From: JBBRHQ01 sp963840235
Lineage (GTDB): Bacteria; Actinomycetota; Thermoleophilia; Solirubrobacterales; 70-9
DNA: 64,000 nt
Assembly (NCBI GenBank): GCA_963840235.1
Contig: CAWIYC010000008.1
Location: 270,612-334,611, forward strand
Direction: 5' to 3'
The position numbers and the translations under genes are program-made. Positions 7,808 through 18,909 of the stretch are shown here, in pieces. The notes under the pieces are model-generated. The model was not told the origin of the DNA. It saw only the letters and a program-made list of their open reading frames with translations, and did not search any database. Numbering within the stretch: the stretch's first letter is position 1; the number at the start of each line of letters is the position of its first letter.

Positions 7808-8947
7808 TCAGGCGGCCTGCGAGGCGGTCAGGTCGGCGGCCGGGTCTATGCCCCAGCGCCGCCCCGCCTCGGCCAGCTCGTCGCTGAGCGCCCAGCGGTC
7901 GGCGAGGTCATCTCCCTCGTGCTCGGGACTCGCCCCCTTCAGCGCCATGCAGCCCGTGTTGTCGCCGATCGCCCGGATCCGGGCGATCTCCTCGGCGTCC
8001 AGCCGCAACTCGCCCGGCAGCGCCGCCAGCTCAACCCGCTTCTCCTCGATCGGCCGCGCTTCGGGACCTGCCTCCTGGATCAGCGTCGGCACGACGCAGG
8101 CGACTGCGTCGTGGGCGAGGTTCCACTGGCAGGCGAGCTGGATCGGAGTCAGTCCGGCACTCTCGGCGAGCGGCAGCATCCGCTCCAGCTTCTCCAGGCC
8201 CGCCTCGATCCAGCCCTCGGGCCGGAAAGCGCGGTGGTCGCTCCTCGGCAGCTCCATCCCCGCTCGCAGGTCGCCCCAGAAGAGCCCGCCGTAGTCGACC
8301 ACGCGGGTGATCACCTCGACGCGGTTCTGGGCGGCGGCATCGAGGCAGAGCTCGCCCGGCCACGGCTCCAGCGGGTTGAGGATGATCATCGCCCAGTCGA
8401 TCCGCTCGCCGAAGCGCTCGAGGCAGGAGATGATGTCGAGGGTGAAGCCGTTGGCCGGACCCGGCGCGACCCCGATCATCCGCGTCAGGCCCGCCTCTCG
8501 CAGGGCCGCCATCCCGTCCCAGACGACCTCGCTGCTGTAGCCGATGCGGTCGGGGTTGTGGAGCATCAGCAGGTCGAAGCAATCGACGCCGAGCCGCTCC
8601 AGGCTGCGCTCGGTCGCCATCCGCAGGTAACCGGCGTACTCGCCGGGTCCCCGCAGACGAGGGTCGGTGAAGCGCGGAAAGCCGCGGGGGCCGTCGCGCT
8701 CGCCCTCGTAGAAGTCGTGGCCGACCGCGCCGGCGAGGCAGTAATCCTCGCGGGAAGCCCCGGCGAGGGCCTGGCCGAGCATGCTGTCGGCCCCGCCCTG
8801 CCCGTAGACGTCGGCGCTGATCACGGTGTCGATGCCGGCGCCCGGCCGCAGCAGGCCCACCAGCCGCTCCACGGCGATCTCCTCGCCGAAGTGCATGAAG
8901 CGGCCGCCGCTCCAGGTCCCGATCGCGCTCGTGCCGGGGCTAGTCAT
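7808..8947 (-). CDS. Aldo/keto reductase-fold protein with incomplete catalytic tetrad
   Basis: A 379-residue protein with the TIM-barrel layout of aldo/keto reductases: an ADVYGQGGADSMLG strand-loop near residue 45, the LLMLHNPD segment with the active-site His, and GLTPIQLACQW near residue 280. Of the classical Asp-Tyr-Lys-His tetrad, Tyr and His are present. The Asp position reads Ile (VISADVY) and the strand that normally carries the Lys reads CLAGAVGHD. The usual NADPH-phosphate-binding tail is not obvious. It may therefore be a non-canonical reductase, a lyase-like relative, or inactive. It ends close to the delta-60 gene, tail to tail. Confidence 0.8.
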   Translation of the reverse strand: MTSPGTSAIGTWSGGRFMHFGEEIAVERLVGLLRPGAGIDTVISADVYGQGGADSMLGQALAGASREDYCLAGAVGHDFYEGERDGPRGFPRFTDPRLRGPGEYAGYLRMATERSLERLGVDCFDLLMLHNPDRIGYSSEVVWDGMAALREAGLTRMIGVAPGPANGFTLDIISCLERFGERIDWAMIILNPLEPWPGELCLDAAAQNRVEVITRVVDYGGLFWGDLRAGMELPRSDHRAFRPEGWIEAGLEKLERMLPLAESAGLTPIQLACQWNLAHDAVACVVPTLIQEAGPEARPIEEKRVELAALPGELRLDAEEIARIRAIGDNTGCMALKGASPEHEGDDLADRWALSDELAEAGRRWGIDPAADLTASQAA

Positions 8948-9001
8948 CGCGCAAACGGTAGCGATGGCCCCGATGCTCGGGCCAGACGGGCCGACGAGCC
9001 C

Positions 9002-9754
9002 TCAGCCGATGCCGATGTACCAGGCGCCGAACATCAGCCCGAAGACGCCAAACGCCGGGATCAGGACCGTGCGGAACAGCGGATCGACGACTCGCCTGGT
9101 CAGCAACCAGGCGAACCCGGTCGTGCAGATCGTCATCGAGAGGACCGACATCGGCGCGAAGACGGCCAGCGCCGCCGCCGCTTCCAGCTTCGACGGCAGC
9201 GCCGCGATCAGCAGCAGGACGACGGCGCCGGTGCCGGCGAGGCCGTGCAGGAGGCCGATCCCCAGGGCCTGCTGCGGTGTCCGCAACTGGCGGTGGCGAT
9301 GGCCTGAATCGGCCCCCTTATAGAGGTGGCGATGACGGCCCGACTCGGCGCCGGGCCGGTGGCCGTGCAGCCCCGAGCGGTAGTCCCCGCGGACCCACTT
9401 GACCACGATCCGCAACGCCAGCAGCAGGATCACTCCCCCGACCGCCGTCTCCGCCCCCTTCTCGAGCCACGCCGGCAGCGAGGACTTGAGCAGGATCAGC
9501 GGAATCCCGAGCAGCAGCAGCGCGGTCGCGTGGCCCGTCCCCCACCATGCCCCGAGTCGCGCCGCTCCGCGCACGTCGCCTCCATCCGCAGCGACAAGCG
9601 AGGTGACGGCCACGAGGTGGTCGGGGTCGGAGGCGTGACGCAGGCCCAGCGCGAGCGCGACCAGCATCGCGACCAGGAAGGAAGCACCTGCGAGAAGGCC
9701 CTCCAGCGAGGCGTCGAGCCGCTCGACCGGGGTGAAGAGGAATTGGAAGTCCAT
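9002..9754 (-). CDS. NicO/HoxN-like membrane transporter
   Basis: A 250-residue membrane protein with about six helices. Helix 2 carries LRHASDPDHLVAV, the HX4DH metal-binding signature of nickel/cobalt permeases, and the next helix has a GTGHATALLL motif. A long central loop is rich in His (HGHRPGAESGRHRH, GHRHRQ), typical of metal-handling transporters. The likely role is uptake or efflux of Ni2+/Co2+ or a related metal; direction cannot be told. The start is placed at ATG 9754 rather than an in-frame start at 9826, because the extra 24 residues are low-complexity and precede the membrane domain. No metalloenzyme gene is adjacent. Confidence 0.75.
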   Translation of the reverse strand: MDFQFLFTPVERLDASLEGLLAGASFLVAMLVALALGLRHASDPDHLVAVTSLVAADGGDVRGAARLGAWWGTGHATALLLLGIPLILLKSSLPAWLEKGAETAVGGVILLLALRIVVKWVRGDYRSGLHGHRPGAESGRHRHLYKGADSGHRHRQLRTPQQALGIGLLHGLAGTGAVVLLLIAALPSKLEAAAALAVFAPMSVLSMTICTTGFAWLLTRRVVDPLFRTVLIPAFGVFGLMFGAWYIGIG

Positions 9755-9967
9755 CAGCCGACCCCCCGACGCAGTCGGGGCAGACCCCGACCATAGGGAA
9801 GTGGGCGAACCGGACCTCGTACCCAAGACTCTCCCGGACCTCGTCCGGACCCGAACCGGAGCTGCGGTATGCCCGTCACTTCGCCGGCACCCCGGGATCA
9901 GATCATTAAAGTTCCTGCAAATCGGGACTATTGCGAGGGCCTGGCTAATGCGAACGATTCGCGCTGA

Positions 9968-10207
9968 TCAGCGGTGGAGAAGCTTGGCCCGCAAGGCCTT
10001 GACGGCGCCGAGTGCGTCGGCGATCCCGCCGGAGACCGACTTTCCCTTCCAGGCGGACGAGGAACGCGCGCCGGCAATGATCGCGCGCCTCACCTCGGCC
10101 GGCGAGGCCCGGGAGCCATCCCGAAGAGGATCGTGGCCAGGCCGGCGGCGGTCGGGGAGGCCCAGCTCGTCGCAGGTTCCCTCAACGCCACACCACGGGC
10201 CGACGGG
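9968..10207 (-). pseudogene. C-terminal remnant of a subtilisin-like (S8) serine peptidase, frameshifted
   Basis: Reading the minus strand from about 10207, one frame gives EPATSWASPTAAGLATILF, matching the GTSMAxPHVAG active-site Ser region of subtilases. Just afterwards another frame gives SPAEVRRAIIAGARSS and GGIADALGAVKAL, ending at TGA 9968-9970, the typical C-terminal end of an S8 catalytic domain. The two halves need one frameshift near 10095. The Asp and His catalytic regions and any signal peptide are absent; clpC's stop lies immediately upstream. This is the tail of a lost secreted protease gene. The remainder of the 9827-10215 gap holds nothing else recognisable. Confidence 0.7.
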
Positions 10208-10215
10208 ACGGGCGA

Positions 10216-12831
<2,616 letters not shown>

Positions 12832-12839
12832 GGTTTCCC

Positions 12840-12849
12840 TTTAGCTAAA
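12840..12849. promoter_or_regulatory. Ten-base palindrome beside the clpC ribosome-binding site
   Basis: TTTAGCTAAA is a perfect 10-bp palindrome overlapping the 5' side of the clpC Shine-Dalgarno and starting 9 bp before the TTG start. It is A/T-rich in an otherwise very GC-rich leader, so it could be an operator or part of a -10 region. It does not match the HspR/HAIR, CtsR or ClgR operator patterns as far as I can read them. Confidence 0.3.
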
Positions 12850-13186
12850 CAATGCTTTCCGCTGTTTGTATCGGCTGGTTGGTGGCTGGGTTCTTAACGG
12901 TTGGGTCGGAAGGTGCGAAACGGTTCGGACGGACGGCACAGCGCCGGCGGTCTATCCAAGCTATTCGGCTGAAGTGCGCCGATGGATCTGACCTCCGGTC
13001 TGTTGTGGGGGACGCCCGAGGGGCCAGTATAGCCGGGGCCAGGCTCGGGCAATGCGCTCTGAAACGACCCGGCTGGCGTCATCCGCGACGCCTGATCCGG
13101 GCCCAGAAGTAACGGACGGCGGGGGGAGTTTCTTCGCCATGCGACGGAAACCCGCCAGGTCCGCGCGCCGGGAGTAGGATCCGGCC
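12850..13186. other. Divergent intergenic region with no recognisable gene
   Basis: This 337-bp gap lies between the clpC start (minus strand) and the first secreted paralogue (plus strand), so it must contain both promoters. It includes AT-richer patches (around 12850-12905). I see no tRNA fold, no clear -35/-10 pair and no coding signal: open frames on both strands here lack family motifs and codon bias. AGGA seven bases before 13187 is the ribosome-binding site of the downstream gene. Confidence 0.5.
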
Positions 13187-13783
13187 ATGCGCAGGGGGAT
13201 CGTCTTGTCCGCACTCGCTGCTGCCGCGATCGTCGCCGTCTGCGCCGCTGGGGCCGGCGCCGCCACTCCGCCCGGCAACTTCAAGCGCCACGAGAACCGC
13301 TACTGGACCTGGTACGCGCCGAAGGGATGGGGGGCCGCGTTCGGCGCCAACGACATCTACATCTCCTCGCCCACCGGCACCCTCTTCCTCCACTACGGCG
13401 CCGGCGGCGCACCCTGCTCCTACCCGCCCCACTACACCACGATCAACGGCTTCTTCTCGGTTGTCCGCAACAGCTATCTGCAGAACACCAACAGGAACTT
13501 CGACTTCTACTCGCACCCGCTGCAGACCGCCCGCTTCACCAACGTCGGTCAGACCAGGCAGATCCGCAACGGCTACTTCCGCCAGACCTCGCGCTTCCAG
13601 GGCAGGCGGCCCAGCGGCCGGCAGATCCAGGGCGAGATGGTCCTCGACTTCTTCGCCGTCGACCCCTTCAGCAACGTCTGCGGCGAGCGCCAGCAGGTGC
13701 GCTCGGCGCCCGCCAACGGAATCGCCCAGTCGGTGAGGCTTCTGCGGATCGTCCAGAGCGTGATCTTCGGACCAAAGCGATGA
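13187..13783 (+). CDS. Secreted protein of unknown family, paralogue 1
   Basis: 198 residues. A Sec signal peptide is clear (MRRGIVLSALAAAAIVAVCAAGAGA, cleavage likely after AGA). The mature domain starts with the block HENRYWTWYAPKGWGAAFGANDI, contains a Cys in GGAPCSYPPH and a second in NVCGERQQ, and shares NGYFRQT and a C-terminal RLLRIVQSVIFGP with the next gene. The two Cys could form a disulphide outside the cell. I do not recognise a named domain. The size and the W-rich opening resemble small ligand- or wall-binding modules, but that is only an impression. The next gene follows with an ATGA junction, so they form one transcription unit. Confidence 0.8.
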   Translation: MRRGIVLSALAAAAIVAVCAAGAGAATPPGNFKRHENRYWTWYAPKGWGAAFGANDIYISSPTGTLFLHYGAGGAPCSYPPHYTTINGFFSVVRNSYLQNTNRNFDFYSHPLQTARFTNVGQTRQIRNGYFRQTSRFQGRRPSGRQIQGEMVLDFFAVDPFSNVCGERQQVRSAPANGIAQSVRLLRIVQSVIFGPKR

Positions 13784-13797
13784 GGAGAAAGAAACGA

Positions 13798-14388
13798 ATG
13801 AAGCTCGTCCCCGTGCTCGTCGCCCTGGTGCTCGGCTCGACCGCGTTCGCGGCCCCGGCCCTCTCGCAGGCCGCGCCCAGGGCCGGCGCCAGCGCTGCCT
13901 TCGTCACCCATCGCGGCCATTTCTGGTCCTGGGCCGGTCCCCGCAACTGGAACGCCGCCTACGGCAAGAACGGGATCACGGTCTTCGGCAACGACGACGA
14001 GAGCCTCGACCTCGGCTTCAGCAGCATCCTCTGCACCCCCGCCCCGAGCGTCGGCGCCTCGGTGCAGCGCTACCTCAAGGGCCAGCGCCAGGCGATCGCC
14101 AGGGGCCGCACCAACATCCTGCAAAAGAGCAAGATCCGGCGGGTCGGCGGCCTCGGGCCCAACTACTTCCGCCAGACGCTCAACATCGCCGCGCGCGCCA
14201 ACGGCAGGCGCTTCCTCGGACAGGTCGCCCTCGACTACCAGGTGCCCGACCCAACCTACTGCTACCGCCGCAGCCTGGCCCTGGTCGCCCCGGCCCGCGG
14301 CTTCGGCGCCAGCCTCAACACGCTGCTGCGGATCTACGGGTCGCTTGCCTACTTCGGGCCCGGCGTCCCCTACCTACCCGACGACTGA
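13798..14388 (+). CDS. Secreted protein of unknown family, paralogue 2
   Basis: 196 residues, homologous to the preceding gene over its whole length. The shared blocks are HRGHFWSWAGPRNWNAAYGKNGI, a Cys in SSILCTPAPS, LGPNYFRQT, GQVALDYQVPDPTYC and LLRIYGSLAYFGP. The signal peptide runs from MKLVPVLVALVLG to a cut after ALSQA. An earlier in-frame ATG at 13780 overlaps the stop of paralogue 1 as ATGA. ATG 13798 is preferred because GAGGAGA lies nine bases before it and the signal peptide starts cleanly. Function is unknown. Tandem duplication followed by clear divergence suggests two related extracellular binding roles. Confidence 0.8.
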   Translation: MKLVPVLVALVLGSTAFAAPALSQAAPRAGASAAFVTHRGHFWSWAGPRNWNAAYGKNGITVFGNDDESLDLGFSSILCTPAPSVGASVQRYLKGQRQAIARGRTNILQKSKIRRVGGLGPNYFRQTLNIAARANGRRFLGQVALDYQVPDPTYCYRRSLALVAPARGFGASLNTLLRIYGSLAYFGPGVPYLPDD

Positions 14389-14480
14389 CAGGCCCTCCCT
14401 GCGGTGGGGGATAGGCACTCCGCCGGGGCGAATTCCTTTCGGATAGCGCAAGGAACTCGCCTCGGCGCCGCTCTCAGGTC

Positions 14481-15254
14481 TCACTCGAGCCCCGGCGTTC
14501 CGCGCAGGTGGCCCAGGAGCAACTCCCTGAATCGGGCCGGCACCTCCAGCGGCGCCAGATGACCCGCGCCTTCGATGATGGCGAGGCGCGAGCCGGGGAT
14601 CGACTTGGCCATCGCCTCTGCTCCCTGCCGGAAGTCGCTGATGTCGTGTTCGCCTGCTGCCAGGAGGGTTGGGGTGTCGAGTCCGGCAAGGAGCTCGGGG
14701 CGCTCGTCGAGGGGATCCGGGACCTCGTCCGCGGATGATTCGGCCTGCAGCTCGAGGGCGCGCCGCTGCATCCCGGCCACCCGGTCGCGCAGCTCCTGCG
14801 GCGCATCGGGCAAGGTCCAGGCATCGATGACGGATTCCACCGCGGCCTCGACGTCTCCCTCCTCCAGCGCCGCCTCCTCCGCATCCCAGACTGCCGCCAG
14901 CTCCGGAGACGGCTCGAGGGCGGGAGGTGGCGCCGAGAACAGCGCCAGCGCCGCTATCCGCTCGGGAGCGACCAGCGCCATGCGGAGCGCAACTGCTCCC
15001 CCGAACGAGTTGCCGGCGATCGCCGCCCGTTCGAGCGACAGCCCATCCATGGTCTCGAGTACAGCCACCCACTCGCCCTTCTCGCCCGTGCCTGCCGGCG
15101 CCTCACCGAATCCGGGAAGGTCGACGGCGATCACCCGGTAGCCGGCCTCGGCCAGCGGGCCGAGATGCTCCGACCACATAGTCCGGTCGGCGACGCCGGC
15201 ATGGAGCAGGATGACCGCCGGCCCTCTGCCGATGTCGTCATAGGGCAGCGCCAC
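14481..15254 (-). CDS. Alpha/beta hydrolase
   Basis: 257 residues of the alpha/beta-hydrolase fold. The oxyanion region is ILLHAG (residues 15-20). The nucleophile elbow GNSFGG carries the catalytic Ser near residue 83. The acid is probably in LLAAGEHDIS and the His in EGAGHLAPLE near the C-terminus. A helical cap of about 75 residues (from SPELAAVW) sits between strands 6 and 7. It is probably an esterase or C-C hydrolase; the substrate is unknown. No signal peptide. It lies 11 bp downstream of lysS on the same strand and may be read through from it. Confidence 0.85.
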   Translation of the reverse strand: MALPYDDIGRGPAVILLHAGVADRTMWSEHLGPLAEAGYRVIAVDLPGFGEAPAGTGEKGEWVAVLETMDGLSLERAAIAGNSFGGAVALRMALVAPERIAALALFSAPPPALEPSPELAAVWDAEEAALEEGDVEAAVESVIDAWTLPDAPQELRDRVAGMQRRALELQAESSADEVPDPLDERPELLAGLDTPTLLAAGEHDISDFRQGAEAMAKSIPGSRLAIIEGAGHLAPLEVPARFRELLLGHLRGTPGLE

Positions 15255-15265
15255 GAATCGCCGCC

Positions 15266-16792
15266 TCAGGCTCGCATCGCCGGGAACAGCAGCACCTCGC
15301 GCAGGGTGCGCGCGCCGGTCAGAACCATCACCAGGCGGTCGATCCCGAGGCCGACGCCGCCGGTAGGCGGCATCCCCTGCTCCAGCGCCTCGACGAAGGA
15401 CTCGTCGAAGGGCTGGGTCTCCTCGTCGCCGCGCCGCATCTCCTCGGCCTGCATCTCGAAGCGGCGGCGCTGCTCGTCGGGATCGTTGAGCTCGCTGAAG
15501 GAGTTGGCGATCTCCATCCCGCCGACGAAAGCCTCCCAGCGCTCGACCAGGCCCTCCTCGGAGCGGTGGGCCTTGGCGAAGGGCGAGAGCTCAACCGGGT
15601 AGTCGATGATGAAGGTCGGCTCGATCAGCTCCGGCTCGACCCGCTTCGAGAGCAGGCCGTCCACCAGCTTGCCCCAGCCTTCCTCGGGGTCGGGCTCGGT
15701 GCCCATCGCCTGCGCCAGCGCCTCACGCGTCGGGTGCTCACCGATGTCGATCCCGGTGCGCGCGAGGATCGCCTCGCGCATCGTCTCCCGCTTCCACGGC
15801 GGCGCCAGATCGATCTCGACCCCCTCGCGCTCGATCACCGTCGTCCCCAGGACCCGCTCGGCCACCTCGGCGACCAGCAGCTCGAGGTCGTGGGCCGTCT
15901 TGAAATAGTCGGCGTAGGCCTCGTACCACTCGAGCATCGTGAACTCGGGGTTGTGCTTGTGGGAGATGCCCTCGTTGCGGAAGTCGCGGCCGAGCTCGTA
16001 GACCTTGTCGATGCCGCCGACGACGCAGCGCTTGAGGTAGAGCTCAGTCGCGATCCTCAGGTAGAGGTCGCGGTCGAGCGCGTTGTGGTGGGTGGTGAAG
16101 GGCCGCGCCAGGGCGCCGCCGTAGAGCGGCTGGAGCACCGGCGTCTCGACCTCGACGAAGCCATGCTCGTCAAGCCAGCGGCGGACCTCGCGCACGGTCT
16201 CGGCGCGCAGGGCGAAGAGCCGCCGCGTGTCCTCGTTGGCGATCAGGTCGAGCTCACGGTGGCGGTAGCGGGTCTCGGTGTCCTCGAGGCCATGGAACTT
16301 GTCCGGGGGCGGACGCAGGCTCTTGGCAAGCAGTCGCCAGTGGTTCAACGCCAGCGACAGCTCGCCGCGCCGGGTGGCGAAGGCCTCGCCCTCGACACCG
16401 ACGATGTCGCCGAGATCGAGGTGGACCAGCAGCTCGAAGGCCTCCTGCCCGAGCAGGTCCTCGCGGGCGTGCAGCTGGATCTGGCCGCTGGCGTCGCGGA
16501 GGTCGAGGAAGGCAGCCCTGCCGTGACCGCGGCGGGCGATCAGGCGACCGGCGACACGGTGGCGCGACTCCGTCTCGATTCCGGGCGCCAGGCCCCTGTG
16601 GGCGACCCGGACCTCGCCGATCTCCTCCCGGTCGGCGAACTCGTGCGGGAACGGCTCGATCCCGGCCTCGCGCAGGCGCTCGAGCTTGTGCCGCCGCTCG
16701 CCGAGGAGGTCGCCGGGTCCCTGCTCGTCGCCGGGTCCTTGCTGGTCGCCGGGTGCCTGCTGGTCGGGGTCGGGTCCGTTCGGCTCGCTCAT
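15266..16792 (-). CDS. lysS: Lysine-tRNA ligase, class II
   Basis: 508 residues. An N-terminal OB-fold anticodon-binding domain (about 60-170) is followed by the class II catalytic core with motif 1 (ETPVLQPLYGGALARPF), motif 2 (FRNEGISHKHNPEFTMLE) and motif 3 (GLGIDRLVMVLTG) just before the end. This is a standard bacterial LysRS. The first about 30 residues are a Gln/Asp/Pro/Gly-rich repeat (QQGPGDEQGPGD) in front of the usual RRHKLERLREAG start, probably a disordered extension. It lies between the alpha/beta hydrolase and FHA genes. Confidence 0.97.
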   Translation of the reverse strand: MSEPNGPDPDQQAPGDQQGPGDEQGPGDLLGERRHKLERLREAGIEPFPHEFADREEIGEVRVAHRGLAPGIETESRHRVAGRLIARRGHGRAAFLDLRDASGQIQLHAREDLLGQEAFELLVHLDLGDIVGVEGEAFATRRGELSLALNHWRLLAKSLRPPPDKFHGLEDTETRYRHRELDLIANEDTRRLFALRAETVREVRRWLDEHGFVEVETPVLQPLYGGALARPFTTHHNALDRDLYLRIATELYLKRCVVGGIDKVYELGRDFRNEGISHKHNPEFTMLEWYEAYADYFKTAHDLELLVAEVAERVLGTTVIEREGVEIDLAPPWKRETMREAILARTGIDIGEHPTREALAQAMGTEPDPEEGWGKLVDGLLSKRVEPELIEPTFIIDYPVELSPFAKAHRSEEGLVERWEAFVGGMEIANSFSELNDPDEQRRRFEMQAEEMRRGDEETQPFDESFVEALEQGMPPTGGVGLGIDRLVMVLTGARTLREVLLFPAMRA

Positions 16793-16877
16793 CGGCCGCC
16801 GAGCCTATCCGGCCGCGACGCCGCCGGGCTCCAGGCCGGCCGGTCTGCCGGGCGCCGGGCAAATTGCTGACCCCTCA

Positions 16878-16917
16878 CTGAAGGGTTCGGGTACCCATGG
16901 GTGCTCTAACCCTTCAG
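16878..16917. repeat. Dispersed palindrome family A, copy 1
   Basis: Arms CTGAAGGGTT (16878-16887) and AACCCTTCAG (16908-16917) flank a partly self-complementary centre containing GGTACCCATGGGT. A related element with the same outer arms and the same flanking GCGA lies at 48185-48222. Here it sits between the FHA stop and the lysS start, both minus strand, where it could act as a terminator for the FHA gene or an RNA structure in the lysS leader. Confidence 0.65.
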
Positions 16918-16945
16918 CGAACCTCAGTGCCGGCGCGGCCCGGGC

Positions 16946-17356
16946 TCAGGCGGAGGGGCCGAGATCCGGCGCGGTCGCCACCCGGGTCTGCTCGGAGACC
17001 TGGAACGGGGCCCGGTAGCGCAGCATGGTGCGGCCGAAGCGGAGCTCGTCGCCGTCGTCGAGCAGGCGCCGCCCCTCGACCCGCTCGCCATTGACGAAGC
17101 TGCCGTTGCGCGAGAGGCCCTCGTCCACCAGCACCCACTCCACCCCCATCCGCCGCAGCTCGGTGTGGATGCGCGACACGTCCTCGTCCCAGGAGAGGAC
17201 GACGTCGGCCGAGAGGCTGCGCCCGATCGTCACCTCCGTCCACGAGTCCAGCAGCGAGACGACCCGCTGGCGCCCATCCGAGTCGCGGTAGATGAGATAG
17301 GGGTCGCCGCGGCGCTCAGCCTCCGCCAGATCGCTCTCCTCCGCCTCAGATGACAC
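16946..17356 (-). CDS. FHA-domain protein
   Basis: 136 residues, essentially one forkhead-associated domain that binds phosphothreonine peptides. The signature residues are visible: VTIGRS near 43, SRIHTEL near 62, the LSRNGSFVNGERV loop, and L-DGDELRFGRTMLRY near the end. There is no second domain, so it is probably an adaptor that recruits phosphorylated partners. The kinase is not in this window. It lies between greA (56 bp upstream) and lysS on the same strand. Confidence 0.92.
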   Translation of the reverse strand: MSSEAEESDLAEAERRGDPYLIYRDSDGRQRVVSLLDSWTEVTIGRSLSADVVLSWDEDVSRIHTELRRMGVEWVLVDEGLSRNGSFVNGERVEGRRLLDDGDELRFGRTMLRYRAPFQVSEQTRVATAPDLGPSA

Positions 17357-17412
17357 CCCGCAATTGGACCACGGCGGGACGCCCGTCGCAAGCGGCGCCC
17401 CGCGGCGAGGTC

Positions 17413-17892
17413 CTAGGAGGCCTCGATCTTGGTGATCTTGAGCTTCTTCTTCGGCCCGCGCGGGACGTCGACGGTGACGACATCGTTGCGCTTGTGGCCG
17501 ATCAGGGCCTTGCCGATGGGCGACTCGTTGGAGAGCCTTTGCTCGGTCGGGTCGGCCTCGGTCGAGCCGACGATCTGGAACTTCTGCGAGTTGCCCGACT
17601 TCTGGTCCTTGACATGGACGATCGAGCCGAACTTGACCTCGTCGGTGCCGAGGCCCTTCTCGTCGATCACGGTCGCGCGGCGAAGCCGTTCCTCGAGCTG
17701 GGCGATCCGCTGCTCGAGCAGGGCCTGCTCGTTCTTGGCGTCGTCGTACTCGGCGTTCTCGCTGATGTCGCCGAACTCGCGCGCTTCCTTGATCCTCTCC
17801 GCTACCTCCCGGCGCTTGGTCGTCGAGAGCGTCTCGATCTCTTCCTTCAGCTTCTCGAGCCCCTCGGGCGTGATCACGGATTGGCGAGTCAA
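17413..17892 (-). CDS. greA: Transcription elongation factor GreA
   Basis: 159 residues. It stimulates cleavage of backtracked RNA by RNA polymerase. The N-terminal coiled coil contains ITPEGLEKLKEE and the acidic tip GDISENAEYDDAK, whose two acidic residues hold the catalytic Mg2+. The C-terminal FKBP-like domain ends with the family hallmark SNESPIGKALIGHK. The start is placed at TTG 17892 (TTG-ACT-CGC), with AAGGA about eight bases upstream; this gives the usual family length. A longer in-frame reading to 17943 adds an atypical 17-residue leader. Confidence 0.95.
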   Translation of the reverse strand: MTRQSVITPEGLEKLKEEIETLSTTKRREVAERIKEAREFGDISENAEYDDAKNEQALLEQRIAQLEERLRRATVIDEKGLGTDEVKFGSIVHVKDQKSGNSQKFQIVGSTEADPTEQRLSNESPIGKALIGHKRNDVVTVDVPRGPKKKLKITKIEAS

Positions 17893-18024
17893 TGGCTCAT
17901 TCCTTAGCTTTGGATACGTTGAAAAAGGGGGTCCCCGACCCACAAACAGAGCGCCCTGTGCAGCGACTTTTCAGCCACGGCACCGGGCACCGAGCGCGGC
18001 AGTATAGCGAGGCGGGTTACCCGC

Positions 18025-18909
18025 TCAGGAACCCTCTGACTCAGCCATCGCCTGGCGCAGGGCGGCGGTCAGGCGGGGCGGGTCCTCGAGCTGCGGATAA
18101 TGGCCGAGGTCGGCGAACTCGGTCACCTCGGCCTGCGGGCGAAGCCGGCGCAATCCCGCCAGCACGTCAGGCGTCGCCACCGGGTCCAGCATCCCCCAGG
18201 CGAAGCGCAGCGGTCGGGCCCAGTCGCGGATCGCGCCGTGCCAGCGCTCGGCGTAGATCTCGCGCTCGTCCATGTAGCGGACCAGGCGGTGGCCGATGTG
18301 GTGGCCGCCGTTGTGGGTGATCAGCGACCACTGATCGGCCTCCTCGTCATCGGTCAGGGGGTGCTCCGGGGAGAAGATCGAGCCGAACTGGGCCTTGAAG
18401 AAGCGCTCCGAGGTGAGCCGCGAGGCGACCCGGCCGAGCGGGCCGCGCAGCATCTTCTGGGCGAAGGTGGGGTGCGCCAGCTCGAGGATCATCGAGCCGT
18501 TGAAGAGCAGCCCCCCGATTGCCTCGAAGCCGAGCTCGCCGACGATGTCGCGGGCGAACAGCTCGGTCGCGACCGAGGTGCCCATGTCGTGGGCGCAGAT
18601 GAAGACCGGGCGGCCCTCGCCGTGACGGGCGATCAGCTCCTCGGTCAGGTCCGCCTGCCAGGCGAGGCCGTAGGTGTGGTCACGGGGCTTGTCGGAGAGC
18701 CCGAAGCCGAGGAAGTCGAAGGCGAGCGCCGCCCTGCCGGACTCGATCTCGAGCACCTCCCGCCAGTCGTAGGAGCTGGTGGGGAAGCCGTGCAGCAGGA
18801 GCAGCAGAGGCCCCTCGCCGTCGCGCGCGGTGACGTGGATCCCGTGGTCGCGGAACATCTCCCGCTCGCCCCGCGCCGCCCAATCCTCGACCCTCCCGGT
18901 GAGGCTCAC
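18025..18909 (-). CDS. Alpha/beta hydrolase with Asp nucleophile (haloalkane dehalogenase/epoxide hydrolase type)
   Basis: 294 residues. HGFPTSSYDW (near 37-46) is the oxyanion-loop signature of epoxide hydrolases and haloalkane dehalogenases. The nucleophile elbow reads AHDMGTS, placing Asp where Ser sits in esterases. The catalytic His is in LGHYPQLEDP near the C-terminus. A cap domain lies between. The reaction is therefore probably hydrolytic dehalogenation or epoxide opening via an alkyl-enzyme ester. The start overlaps the dusB stop by 4 bp, so the two are translationally coupled, a physical link without obvious functional logic. Confidence 0.85.
   Translation of the reverse strand: MSLTGRVEDWAARGEREMFRDHGIHVTARDGEGPLLLLLHGFPTSSYDWREVLEIESGRAALAFDFLGFGLSDKPRDHTYGLAWQADLTEELIARHGEGRPVFICAHDMGTSVATELFARDIVGELGFEAIGGLLFNGSMILELAHPTFAQKMLRGPLGRVASRLTSERFFKAQFGSIFSPEHPLTDDEEADQWSLITHNGGHHIGHRLVRYMDEREIYAERWHGAIRDWARPLRFAWGMLDPVATPDVLAGLRRLRPQAEVTEFADLGHYPQLEDPPRLTAALRQAMAESEGS

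Noticed and set aside
12832..13186. HspR/HAIR, CtsR or ClgR operator in front of clpC
   Set aside because: None of the consensus patterns could be read; only a small TTTAGCTAAA palindrome is present.
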